Assembly (NCBI RefSeq): GCF_014773225.1
Contig: NZ_JACXAJ010000010.1
Location: 1 to 64,000, forward strand
DNA: 64,000 nucleotides
Direction: 5' to 3'
Source of the DNA: Pontibacter aquaedesilientis
Lineage (GTDB): Bacteria > Bacteroidota > Bacteroidia > Cytophagales > Hymenobacteraceae
Numbering within the stretch: position 1 is the first letter of the stretch; each line of letters opens with the position of its first letter. The notes beneath the pieces were generated by a model. The model was not told the origin of the DNA. It searched no databases and saw only the letters and a list, made by a program, of their open reading frames with translations. The position numbers were made by a program, and so were the translations under genes. Of this stretch, positions 46,290-54,097 are shown piece by piece.

Positions 46290-47192
46290 CTATCTTTTCT
46301 CTGCGATTCTTAGTTTGGCGCTTCGTGAGCGGCTGTTCTCGAGCAGCTCCTGCTCGGATGCTGTGATCGGCTTGCGGTTGACGGCGTCGAGCGGTTTTTT
46401 CTCGTTCCCGAACAGGTCTTTTTCCACCTCTCCGAAAAACTTGCCTTTGCCGATGAAGTTCTTCACTAGCCGGTCTTCGAGCGAGTGGTAAGACATCACC
46501 ACCAGTCGTCCGCCGGGCTTGAGCACCTCGGCAGCCTGCTCCAGCATTTCCTCGAGCGCCTTGAGCTCGTCGTTTACCTCTATGCGCAGCGCCTGAAACA
46601 CTTGCGCCAGGTATTTATTCTCTTTCCCGCGCGGTGTGCAGGAACTGATCGCTTGCTTAAACTCACCTATTGTGGCGATCGGCTGGCGGGCACGCTGCGA
46701 GACAATCACACCGGCCAACGTCTTGGCGTTTTTCACCTCGCCGTAAATGCCGAAGATCTTGTGCAGCTGTTCCTGGCTATAAGTGTTCACGACTTCGCTT
46801 GCCGGTATACCTGACTCAGAGTCCATGCGCATATCCAGCGGCCCGTCGAAGCGGGTTGAGAAACCGCGTTCAGCTTCGTCGAACTGGTGCGATGACACGC
46901 CCAGGTCAGCCAGAATTCCGTCTACCTCTTTCACGCGGTACAGGCGCAGATACTTCTTCAGGTCCCGGAAGTTGGCGCGAACAAACGTAAAAGCCGGGCT
47001 GTCGATCTTTTTCGACTCTTCCTCCGCGTCGCGGTCCTGGTCAAACGAGTACAGCTGACCTGTTGTCAACTTACTGGCGATTACCTTGGAATGACCGCCG
47101 CCTCCAAACGTCACATCCACATACACGCCATCCGGCTTGATTGCCAGCGCGTCTATGCACTCCTGCAGCATAACCGGTCTATGGTACTCCAT
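46290..47192 (-). CDS. rsmH: 16S rRNA (cytosine-1402 N4) methyltransferase
   Basis: A 300-residue RsmH (MraW). N-terminal YHRPVMLQECIDAL, SAM motif YVDVTFGGGGHSK, DGILADLGVSSHQFD, and LVVMSYHSLEDRLVKNF are the family signatures. It follows mraZ with no gap (start codon right after the mraZ stop) and precedes ftsL by about 50 bp. Confidence 0.98.
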   Translation of the reverse strand: MEYHRPVMLQECIDALAIKPDGVYVDVTFGGGGHSKVIASKLTTGQLYSFDQDRDAEEESKKIDSPAFTFVRANFRDLKKYLRLYRVKEVDGILADLGVSSHQFDEAERGFSTRFDGPLDMRMDSESGIPASEVVNTYSQEQLHKIFGIYGEVKNAKTLAGVIVSQRARQPIATIGEFKQAISSCTPRGKENKYLAQVFQALRIEVNDELKALEEMLEQAAEVLKPGGRLVVMSYHSLEDRLVKNFIGKGKFFGEVEKDLFGNEKKPLDAVNRKPITASEQELLENSRSRSAKLRIAEKR

Positions 47193-47660
47193 TTAAATCA
47201 AAGGCGCTTCCGCCGGTTTATCTCCTAAAAACTTCTCGGCCAGTTGCGAGAAACTCTGCTGGTCCTTAATCAGGAAGTCTTCATACCTGTCCGGGTTCCA
47301 TATCTCGACACGGTTGCCTAAGCCTACCACGATCGCCTCTTTCTCCAGTTCGGCAAAGCGGGCCATGGTGCGGGGCACGATAAATCGACCCGTGCCGTCC
47401 AGCTCGATCTCCGTGTTGCCACGGAAGAAATTGCGCTGAAACTGGCGGTACTCCTCATTAAACTCGTTCAGACCTGCCACCTTGTCGTAAATCGTCTTCC
47501 ACTCTGATTTTGGGTAGAGTACGAGGCAAGGTTCGAAGCCTCTCGTCAGAACGACATGATTGCCAGACGCCTCCGGCAAGTTGGCTTTTATCTTTGCAGG
47601 TAAAACCAACCTTCCCTTCGGATCAATCTTGCATTCGTATTCGCCAGACAGGAAGTTCAT
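47193..47660 (-). CDS. mraZ: Transcriptional regulator MraZ
   Basis: A 155-residue AbrB-fold regulator with two MraZ repeats: the first begins NFLSGEYECKIDPKGRLVLPAKIK, and the second includes TEIELDGTGRFIVPRTMARFA. MraZ forms rings that bind short repeats upstream of its own operon and usually represses it. Tandem AAAGTGG repeats, the sort of site it binds in Mollicutes, lie 80-100 bp upstream. First gene of the dcw cluster, with a clear promoter. Confidence 0.98.
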   Translation of the reverse strand: MNFLSGEYECKIDPKGRLVLPAKIKANLPEASGNHVVLTRGFEPCLVLYPKSEWKTIYDKVAGLNEFNEEYRQFQRNFFRGNTEIELDGTGRFIVPRTMARFAELEKEAIVVGLGNRVEIWNPDRYEDFLIKDQQSFSQLAEKFLGDKPAEAPLI

Positions 47661-47699
47661 GTATTGTGACAGTTATATCCGTATAGTTTTCGGAGTATA

Positions 47700-47729
47700 C
47701 AAATGTAACGATTCACCAAAACACCGCAA
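47700..47729 (-). promoter_or_regulatory. Promoter of the mraZ-dcw operon
   Basis: On the minus strand, TTG (47727-47729), a 19-bp spacer, and a perfect -7 box TACATTTG (47700-47707), giving a leader of about 35 nt before the mraZ ATG. Confidence 0.7.
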
Positions 47730-47739
47730 CCACAATCTC

Positions 47740-47756
47740 CCACTTTTTACCACTTT
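47740..47756 (-). promoter_or_regulatory. MraZ-box pair upstream of mraZ
   Basis: Two AAAGTGG repeats on the mraZ sense strand (CCACTTT at 47740-47746 and 47750-47756 on the plus strand), exactly 10 bp apart, just upstream of the -33 element. Period and core match the AAAGTG-type MraZ sites known in Mollicutes. Confidence 0.65.
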
Positions 47757-48012
47757 GTGGATAAATTACGGTTATCCACCCCACTTATCCACATTATCCA
47801 CATTTCGGACCCTCATTTTGCGGATAAGTTTATTTGCATAAAATATGACCGTTCGTTAATATACGAGAGACTATATATTTCAACCAACTGAATACCAATG
47901 TTTTAACCAGGTAATTATGTATAAGACGCCCCACAATTGGTACGATTTCGGCAAAAGTGGGACAAAGTGGAGAATGTGGAGCAAAGTGGGGCTTTATCCC
48001 GAGAGTGGATAA
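47756..48012. other. DnaA-box cluster, candidate replication origin or DnaA-controlled site
   Basis: Three perfect TTATCCACA boxes (47756-47764 on the minus strand; 47785-47793 and 47794-47802 on the plus strand, directly adjoining) and three one-mismatch boxes (47772-47780 TTATCCACC; 47819-47827 minus TTATCCGCA; 48004-48012 minus TTATCCACT) lie within 257 bp. An AT-rich stretch (about 47826-47900) lies in between, like an unwinding element. Genes on both sides point away from it at first (dcw leftward, TonB locus rightward). Confidence 0.6.
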
Positions 48013-48030
48013 ATTTTGCCATGAAAGTGG
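47954..48030 (+). promoter_or_regulatory. Second MraZ-box array, facing the rightward gene
   Basis: AAAGTGG at 47954-47960, 47964-47970 and 47983-47989, a near copy AATGTGG at 47973-47979 (spacing 10, 9, 10), and another AAAGTGG at 48024-48030. They are on the plus strand, upstream of the rightward gene, whose -7 box TATATTTG lies at 48043-48050. Confidence 0.55.
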
Positions 48031-48042
48031 GAAGATTATCCC

Positions 48043-48050
48043 TATATTTG
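48043..48050 (+). promoter_or_regulatory. -7 element of the rightward metal-linked operon
   Basis: A perfect TATATTTG (TANNTTTG). TTTTG at 48014-48018 is a possible -33 element, though the 24-bp spacer is long. The transcript would start at about 48057, so an ATG start at 48064 would leave a very short leader. Confidence 0.45.
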
Positions 48051-48054
48051 TGAC

Positions 48055-48459
48055 GTGAATCAGATGCCCCACCATACGGTTACGCTACTGCTGACGCTGA
48101 GCATTTTGCTGGGCTCTTTTGGCGTGGCCTTAAGTGAGCAGCTGTGCCTGATGACCGGCCTGAGAATGCCTGCTGCGCAGGAGCTGGCGGATGATTGCTG
48201 TCAAGACACTGATCCACAAGAAGCTAACGAGGACGATTGCTGCACAACAGAGCTGTCCTTTGAAAAGCTGGAACCAGTTTCTTCTCTTAAAAGCCTGTCG
48301 CTGGAAGTTCCGGTTTTCTTTGCGGTAGCCTTCACGCCACTTTTTACCACTTGGGCTCCGACTATCGCCACCGATCAGCGAATCCTTACCTACTCCGACA
48401 GCTCCCCCCCGCTGTACGGCATTCAGCTACTCCACCTGCTTAGTATTCTTATCGTCTAG
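48055..48459 (+). CDS. Small exported Cys-rich protein, HYC_CC_PP-like
   Basis: A 134-residue protein (131 from the ATG at 48064; the first start is GTG). An N-terminal hydrophobic helix (LLLTLSILLGSFGVALS) is followed by a Cys (EQLC), two CC pairs (DDCCQD, DDCCTT), a hydrophobic segment and a late SSPPLYG. This layout matches the HYC_CC_PP family of small Bacteroidota proteins found beside metal-linked TonB receptors; here the HYC motif has decayed to QLC. It may bind metal at the cell envelope. It lies 77 bp upstream of the receptor gene. Confidence 0.75.
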   Translation: MNQMPHHTVTLLLTLSILLGSFGVALSEQLCLMTGLRMPAAQELADDCCQDTDPQEANEDDCCTTELSFEKLEPVSSLKSLSLEVPVFFAVAFTPLFTTWAPTIATDQRILTYSDSSPPLYGIQLLHLLSILIV

Positions 48460-48536
48460 TCTTTGCTGCAACCCTCGGCGCTGGCGCTATACCTGCGCCT
48501 ATACCTGCATGCTCAAGATTTAAACGAAAAAGAAAG

Positions 48537-50759
48537 ATGATTTTAGCTAAATCCGTGCGACACCTATACCTTGCTTTGGGTACGCTCGCACTCTTCATAA
48601 TGATCCTATACCCCGCTACTGCCCAGCAACTCACAGGCAAGGTGGTAGACAAAACCAATTATTCCCCGCTTATCGGCGCCAACGTCGTGTGGTTGGGTAC
48701 CGCTAAAGGCGTTTCGACCGATGCCGCCGGCAACTTCACGCTGCAGCTTTCCGACGCCGTCAGCCCACATATTATCGTGTCTTACCTGGGCTACAAGCCC
48801 GATACGGTTGACGTCAGCGGCAAAACTGCCATCACCATCGCACTCTCCCCGACAAGCTCGCTCAGGGAAGTGGTGGTCGAAGGACAGCAAACACGTTACT
48901 CAGCCCTCACCCCGACCAACTCGCAGATCATCACGACGCGCGACCTGGAGAAATCGGCTTGCTGCAACCTGGCAGAGAGTTTCGAGACGAACGCCTCGGT
49001 AGAAGTAACGACCACTGATGCGGTTTCGGGTGCTAAACAGATACAGATGCTGGGGCTGGACGGTGCCTATACCTTGCTCACCACCGACAATGTGCCGGCC
49101 TTGCGCGGCCTCTCCACCCCCTATCGCCTCAACTACCTGTCGGGCACCTACATCGAGTCGATAGACATCATCAAAGGGATGGGCTCGGCACTGAACGGAT
49201 ATGAGTCCATTTCGGGGCAGGTGAACGTGAAGCTGAAGGATCCGGAGAAAAGTGAACGGCTATACCTGAACCTGTATGGCAACAGCCTTGCCAAGCTCGA
49301 TGCCAACCTGAACGTGTCGGCGCAGGTGAGCCCAGAATGGAGCACGTTGCTCATGCTGCACTCCGACCACCTGGGTAACCGCGTGGACCGCAACAATGAC
49401 GGTTTTATGGATTTGGCGCTGGGTACGCACCACAATGTGTACAATAAGTGGAAGTATACCCATGGCAATACCTGGGTGTCGGAGTTTGGCGTGAACGCCT
49501 TGCGCGAGACAAAACTTGGCGGACAAATGGACTACGTGAAAGGAGAACCAATTGGGCCAAATCAGCATTATGGCACCGAGTCGGAGACGGACCGCTTGTC
49601 CTTCTACAACAAGACCTCTTATACCTTTCCGGGCAAGCCTTACCAGAGCCTGGGCTTTATCTCCTCAGCTGTGCACCATAAGTTCAACTCCATTTATGGC
49701 CGTCGGCAGTACAATGGCGAGCAGAACACCGGGGATCTGCGGTTGATATTCCAGTCCATCATCGGGCATACGGGCCATACCTACAAAGTGGGAGCCAGCT
49801 TCCTTTACGATGACTACACCGAGCGCCTGGAACAGTCCAGACTAGCCCGCACAGAACGAGTACCGGGCATTTTCGCAGAGTACATCTTCAACAATTCCGA
49901 AAATCTGACCGTAGTGGCCGGCGCCCGCACGGACTTCCACAACCTCTACGGCACGGTCTTCACCCCTCGTCTGAACATCAAGTACGACCTCACGCAGAAC
50001 ACCATTTTCAGGTTAGCGGCAGGCAAGGGTTTCCGGGTTGCCAACCCGATTTCGGAGAATACGGCGGCCTTGGTCAGCAACCGTGCCTTTGTGTTCGGGG
50101 AAGAACTGGAGCCGGAGAAGGCCTGGAACCTGGGCGGTTCTTTCACGCAGTACTTTGAATTGGGCGGGCGTCCGGGCGCTTTCATCACCGACTACTATTA
50201 CACCACATTCCAAAACCAGGTGGTAGCCGACATGTATACAAGCGCCAGCCAGATTGCCTTTTACAACCTACAGGGCCGCTCCTTCTCCCGCAGTTTTCAG
50301 GCGGAACTGCAGTACGAAGTCCTGAAAGGCTTTGACGTGAAGACAGCCTATAAGTACTATGATGTGCAGACCACCTACAACGGCACGACGCAGCAGCGCC
50401 CTATGATCCCGCAGCACCGTTTCTTTGTGAACCTGGGCTTCGCAACGCCGTTCGACAAGTGGCGCGCCGACCTCACAACACAGTACTTTGGGCAAATGCC
50501 ACTTGCTTACATGGAGAGCCACGGCGGTGCAACGAGCGCTCGCCAGTCAGACGCATTCTATACCTTAAACGGACAGGTGTCGCGGGCCTTCAAACGTTGG
50601 GAGCTATACCTGGGCGGCGAGAATCTGCTGAACTTCCGCCAGCCGGATGCGATCAGAGGAGCCGATAATCCCTTTGGCCCTGCTTTCGACGCCAGCATGG
50701 TATGGGGACCTATTACCGGGCGGGTTATTTATGCCGGCATGCGCTTTAAAATAGAGTAA
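48537..50759 (+). CDS. TonB-dependent outer-membrane receptor, probably for metal
   Basis: A 740-residue receptor: signal peptide (residues 1-29, ending ATAQQ), a carboxypeptidase-regulatory-like beta domain (about 31-115, LTGKVVDKTNYSPLIGANVVW), a plug (about 120-225, with SACCNLAESFETN and GYESISGQVNVKL), and a 22-strand-type barrel ending in GRVIYAGMRFKIE with an aromatic-hydrophobic C-terminal strand. The CC in the plug and the neighbouring HMA-domain and CC-rich proteins suggest copper or another soft metal (inference). Confidence 0.92.
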   Translation: MILAKSVRHLYLALGTLALFIMILYPATAQQLTGKVVDKTNYSPLIGANVVWLGTAKGVSTDAAGNFTLQLSDAVSPHIIVSYLGYKPDTVDVSGKTAITIALSPTSSLREVVVEGQQTRYSALTPTNSQIITTRDLEKSACCNLAESFETNASVEVTTTDAVSGAKQIQMLGLDGAYTLLTTDNVPALRGLSTPYRLNYLSGTYIESIDIIKGMGSALNGYESISGQVNVKLKDPEKSERLYLNLYGNSLAKLDANLNVSAQVSPEWSTLLMLHSDHLGNRVDRNNDGFMDLALGTHHNVYNKWKYTHGNTWVSEFGVNALRETKLGGQMDYVKGEPIGPNQHYGTESETDRLSFYNKTSYTFPGKPYQSLGFISSAVHHKFNSIYGRRQYNGEQNTGDLRLIFQSIIGHTGHTYKVGASFLYDDYTERLEQSRLARTERVPGIFAEYIFNNSENLTVVAGARTDFHNLYGTVFTPRLNIKYDLTQNTIFRLAAGKGFRVANPISENTAALVSNRAFVFGEELEPEKAWNLGGSFTQYFELGGRPGAFITDYYYTTFQNQVVADMYTSASQIAFYNLQGRSFSRSFQAELQYEVLKGFDVKTAYKYYDVQTTYNGTTQQRPMIPQHRFFVNLGFATPFDKWRADLTTQYFGQMPLAYMESHGGATSARQSDAFYTLNGQVSRAFKRWELYLGGENLLNFRQPDAIRGADNPFGPAFDASMVWGPITGRVIYAGMRFKIE

Positions 50760-50846
50760 CGGCATACCATTTGCTTGACTACACCGACTTAGTTCGAAAC
50801 CAAATCATTATCACTCATCCAATATTCACCAATAAAAATTCAGAAC

Positions 50847-51197
50847 ATGAAAATCTTCAGAAACCTCAGTCTAGCTCTTGTGATGTTCTTCGCTACAATT
50901 AGCGCGCAGGCACAGAATGGCAACGAAAAGACGGTTCAAATCAAAACTTCGGCCGTATGCGGCATGTGTAAAAAGACCTTGGAAAAAGCGATGGCTTACG
51001 AGAAAGGCGTGAAAGCATCGACACTGGATGTGGACTCTAAAATGCTGTCCGTGACATATGACAGCAAGAAGACCAACGAAGGCAAAATCCGCAAGGCCGT
51101 AAATGAAACCGGTTATGACGCTGACGACAAACCGGCCACACCGCGTGCCTACAACAAGCTGGATGATTGCTGCCGAAAGGAAGCTGGCGCGCACTAA
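50847..51197 (+). CDS. Periplasmic heavy-metal-associated (HMA) domain protein
   Basis: A 116-residue exported protein: signal peptide (1-22, LALVMFFATISAQAQ), then a ferredoxin-like HMA domain. The metal site CGMCKKT replaces the classical GMxCxxC. A second site could be the C-terminal DDCCRKE. Such proteins carry Cu(I) or Zn(II). It is the third gene of the rightward operon, 87 bp after the TonB receptor, and is followed by a strong terminator. Confidence 0.88.
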   Translation: MKIFRNLSLALVMFFATISAQAQNGNEKTVQIKTSAVCGMCKKTLEKAMAYEKGVKASTLDVDSKMLSVTYDSKKTNEGKIRKAVNETGYDADDKPATPRAYNKLDDCCRKEAGAH

Positions 51198-51214
51198 GTC
51201 GCTTATACCTTAAT

Positions 51215-51259
51215 AAAGCAAAAGGGTAGCTGATTTTTAATCGGCTACCCTTTTGCTTT
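51215..51259. terminator. Bidirectional terminator
   Basis: A perfect 16-bp stem AAAGCAAAAGGGTAGC with GCTACCCTTTTGCTTT between the HMA-protein gene and the converging carotenoid operon. It includes the crtW stop codon. Confidence 0.9.
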
Positions 51260-51934
51260 GTACAGCTGCCACCAAGGCAGATAGGGTTTGTCGTGGTGTT
51301 CATAGTGATAACCGAAGAAATAGCAACTCACGAAGGCCCACAAATGATTTTTGGCCTGTGTGCCTGACTTATGCCGATTTTCGGGCGCATGTTCGCCACG
51401 ATGGGGTAGGTAGGTACCAAAGTAGAAAAGCTGAAACGTAGCCAGTATAGCGGGCACCATCCAAAACATAACCACATTCTCAATCGGGAAAAAGAGCTGC
51501 AGCACATTATAGGTAATAGCCATCAATACAATTTGCCACCACGTGATATAGTTTTTCAGAAAGCTATAGTACCAGGGCCAGAAAGAACCGTGGTGGTAAT
51601 CTGGGTCTTCCTCTGTGGCTACATGTTGGTGGTGCTGGTGATGTTTCGGTAGCAGTCGCGGATACCAGTTATAGGCAAACAAAAAAGCCGTGACGGTGCC
51701 GATAAGGCGATTCAACTTGGGACGACCGGGAGCCACGACCCCGTGCATAGCATCGTGGGCGGTAATAAAAAGTCCGGTATACAGGTGTGTCTGCAACAAC
51801 AGGAACAGGTAAGGCAGCGGCGAAGCAAAGTCGACCGGGAAGCGCAATAGGTAAAAGAGCAGGCCAAACCAGCAGGCCACAATAATAGCCGCAATCGCTA
51901 CACCTCTGTTATCCTGTTTCATTGACCTTGCCAT
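51245..51934 (-). CDS. crtW: Beta-carotene ketolase CrtW
   Basis: About 230 residues from the ATG at 51934 (a GTG at 51970 is also open). A membrane di-iron enzyme with the CrtW histidine motifs ITAHDAMHG, HHQHHQHVATEEDPD, FYFGTYLPHRGEH and YHYEHHDKPYLPWW. FYFGTYLPHR separates CrtW from ordinary fatty acid desaturases. It adds 4-keto groups to beta-carotene or zeaxanthin. It is the last gene of the operon, after ispH. Confidence 0.92.
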   Translation of the reverse strand: MARSMKQDNRGVAIAAIIVACWFGLLFYLLRFPVDFASPLPYLFLLLQTHLYTGLFITAHDAMHGVVAPGRPKLNRLIGTVTAFLFAYNWYPRLLPKHHQHHQHVATEEDPDYHHGSFWPWYYSFLKNYITWWQIVLMAITYNVLQLFFPIENVVMFWMVPAILATFQLFYFGTYLPHRGEHAPENRHKSGTQAKNHLWAFVSCYFFGYHYEHHDKPYLPWWQLYKAKG

Positions 51935-51983
51935 AATTTTGACCAAAGATAATCGCTCGCCTTCGGGCACATGCTATACCTGA

Positions 51984-52835
51984 CTATACCGATTCCCGCA
52001 GCAAGGATCCCCGTACCTCTTCCATCAGCCACATTGGCGTGGATGTGGCACCGCAAATCCCCACCTTATCGCCATCGGCGAACCACTCGGGCTTTATTTC
52101 ATCCACCTTCGAAACGAAGTACGTGGCCGGGTTCGTGTCCTTGCATACCTGGTACAGCACTTTGCCGTTGCTCGACTTAGTACCCGACACGAAGATAATC
52201 TTATCAAACTGAGCGGCAAACTTTCGAAGGTCTTTGTCACGGTTGGACACTTGCCGGCAAATGGTGTCGTTGGAATCTACTTCGTACCCCTTTTGCTCGA
52301 GCGTGTTCTTGATGTTGTAAAAACTGTTGGTGCTTTTGGTGGTCTGGCTGTAGAGCGTAATTTTTGGCGGCAGATCGTGCTGCATAAGCTCTTCTATATT
52401 TTCGAACACAATCCCTTTGTTGCTTGTCTGCCCCAGCAGCCCCATCACTTCGGCATGCCCGTGCTTGCCATAAATAAAGATTCGCTCGTCTTTGTCGTAC
52501 GAAGTTTTTATCCGGTTTTGCAGCTTGAGCACCACAGGGCAAGAAGCGTCAATAAGTGTCAGGTTATTCTGCAGGGCAATATTATAAGTTGAAGGCGGCT
52601 CGCCATGCGCCCGTATCAGCACCGATTCGTGCTTCAGTTCACGCAACTGGTCATGGTCGATAATGCGCAAGCCCCGCTTCTGCAGACGCTCCACCTCCAC
52701 ATCGTTGTGCACGATATCGCCCAAACAGTAGAGATACCCCTGCTCGTCCAGGATGTCCTCTGCCATTTGGATGGCATAGACTACCCCGAAGCAAAAGCCT
52801 GAGTTTGAGTCGATCGTGACGTGAAGGTTTCGCAT
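51984..52835 (-). CDS. ispH: 4-hydroxy-3-methylbut-2-enyl diphosphate reductase
   Basis: A 283-residue 4Fe-4S enzyme, the last step of the MEP pathway, giving IPP and DMAPP. Cluster cysteines are in NSGFCFGVV, DASCPVVLK and VGICGATSTP; the active-site Glu region is RAHGEPPS. Its place within the carotenoid operon, 6 bp after the cyclase gene, would couple precursor supply to pigment synthesis. Confidence 0.97.
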   Translation of the reverse strand: MRNLHVTIDSNSGFCFGVVYAIQMAEDILDEQGYLYCLGDIVHNDVEVERLQKRGLRIIDHDQLRELKHESVLIRAHGEPPSTYNIALQNNLTLIDASCPVVLKLQNRIKTSYDKDERIFIYGKHGHAEVMGLLGQTSNKGIVFENIEELMQHDLPPKITLYSQTTKSTNSFYNIKNTLEQKGYEVDSNDTICRQVSNRDKDLRKFAAQFDKIIFVSGTKSSNGKVLYQVCKDTNPATYFVSKVDEIKPEWFADGDKVGICGATSTPMWLMEEVRGSLLRESV

Positions 52836-52841
52836 ATACCT

Positions 52842-53540
52842 TTATACAGCCAAATGTTGATATTGTTTAACCGAGAATCGCTGTTTCAAACCCTCGTAGA
52901 TCGAAATCGTGAGCAAAAGCATGAGCATAGAGTACATTGTATCTTCTACAGGTATAGACACAATACGCAAGCCCAGGTTATGGCTATTGTTATACCAGAC
53001 AATCGGTAGGTAGGTGAGTACACCGTTTACCAATAAAAAAGGCACAAGATGTACAATATAAGCCAGATAGAAACGACCCAACTTTTGAGTATTGAAAAAG
53101 TAGTAATGCAGCCCTAACATAGCCGCCAGCAAAGTGAAGGTGATGGAGGTATAAAGCTTCTCAAGATTAAAGATCGCTACGATCAAGAGCACAGGGATAA
53201 GCACAAAGGTGATCGCTTTGGCAAAAGGCTGCAACAGGTCTTTGGTGATGTAGGCGTTCAGGCATTCATAAATAAAGACGCAGGCATAAGGCACGGTTAT
53301 AAAGAAAAGCACTTCTTCGAGCGGCAGATTGAACAGGTATACACCAACTAGATACTCCGGATTGAAGCCCCAAACGCCAGCCTGTGTAAATAACTCGTCC
53401 CAAATGATGAACAGTACTGCGTTGATGATAATGGCTGGCCACAGGTAAGGCCACTTTTTATAAAAAGCCACTTTCCTGTCGAACGAAAGCAACAGGGGAA
53501 ACAGAATGGTGAAGATGTTCAGATACAGGTATAGCGGCAT
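52842..53540 (-). CDS. crtY: Lycopene cyclase, fused two-domain membrane type (CrtYcd)
   Basis: A 232-residue membrane protein with seven hydrophobic helices and two copies of the heterodimeric-cyclase motif, PLEEVLFF (first half) and PVEDTMYSM (second half), as in fused CrtYc-CrtYd and fungal/archaeal-type cyclases. It would turn lycopene into beta-carotene. I chose the Met at 53540, 5 bp after the stop of the upstream gene; a longer frame from 53591 overlaps that gene and adds a charged tail unlike the family. Confidence 0.88.
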   Translation of the reverse strand: MPLYLYLNIFTILFPLLLSFDRKVAFYKKWPYLWPAIIINAVLFIIWDELFTQAGVWGFNPEYLVGVYLFNLPLEEVLFFITVPYACVFIYECLNAYITKDLLQPFAKAITFVLIPVLLIVAIFNLEKLYTSITFTLLAAMLGLHYYFFNTQKLGRFYLAYIVHLVPFLLVNGVLTYLPIVWYNNSHNLGLRIVSIPVEDTMYSMLMLLLTISIYEGLKQRFSVKQYQHLAV

Positions 53541-53545
53541 TGGGT

Positions 53546-54097
53546 TTAGAGCGGTATACTTCTCAGTTTTTGCTTTTCTTGTTCGGTACAATGGTCCTTT
53601 GTCAACAGGAAATCGCGAATACTGCGGGCCATTTCTGTCGACAATCCCGATTTTGGGTGACGCTGTAAGCCCGCAATAACCTTCGCCTTGTCGTCCTGCA
53701 GGTTTTTGCTCATGTTCAGGTAGCGCGGCACATAATGCTCCACCGTGAAGCGCAAAAACCGGATCTCGGGGTTGGACGCGTCCAGTTTCACGGCCTTCTC
53801 AAATATTTCGGCGGAGGCCTGCAAGTGCTTCATTTTAAAGTATGGGTTCCAGCCGTGCTTGGCCATTATGGCTTCGGACACTGCCCTGTAAGCCAGCACC
53901 ACAGGATTACCGTCCTCGTAATTGCTCAGCAGCTCATAAAACTCCTTGCCCGCCTTGCCGTCCTGGCTGGCCTCCAGAAACTGCTTGCGCAGCTCAGGCA
54001 GTTTGTATGCTTTGGAATTGTCGGCGAGCGCCGCCGAACAAAGTATGAGTAAGGCAGAAAGAATTGCTAAGCTGATCTTCACGATATTAAATGGCAT
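53546..54097 (-). CDS. Exported protein of unknown function in the carotenoid operon
   Basis: A 183-residue protein with a signal peptide (1-25, SLAILSALLILCSAALA), then a helical, TPR-like body (YELLSNYEDGNPVVLAYRAV, ASAEIFEKAVKLDASNPEIRFLRF) and a basic C-terminus with one Cys. It overlaps crtB by 11 bp and ends 5 bp before the cyclase gene, so it is tightly co-translated with carotenoid enzymes. No function is known to me. A role in carotenoid placement in the envelope or in enzyme assembly is a guess. Confidence 0.85.
   Translation of the reverse strand: MPFNIVKISLAILSALLILCSAALADNSKAYKLPELRKQFLEASQDGKAGKEFYELLSNYEDGNPVVLAYRAVSEAIMAKHGWNPYFKMKHLQASAEIFEKAVKLDASNPEIRFLRFTVEHYVPRYLNMSKNLQDDKAKVIAGLQRHPKSGLSTEMARSIRDFLLTKDHCTEQEKQKLRSIPL

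Noticed and set aside
47740..48030. Short regular repeats near mraZ considered as a CRISPR array
   Set aside because: Units are 7-9 bp at about 10-bp period with no spacers; they fit DnaA and MraZ boxes instead.
51245..51934. crtW considered as a plain fatty acid desaturase
   Set aside because: FYFGTYLPHR and the histidine spacing are those of CrtW, and all neighbours are carotenoid genes.
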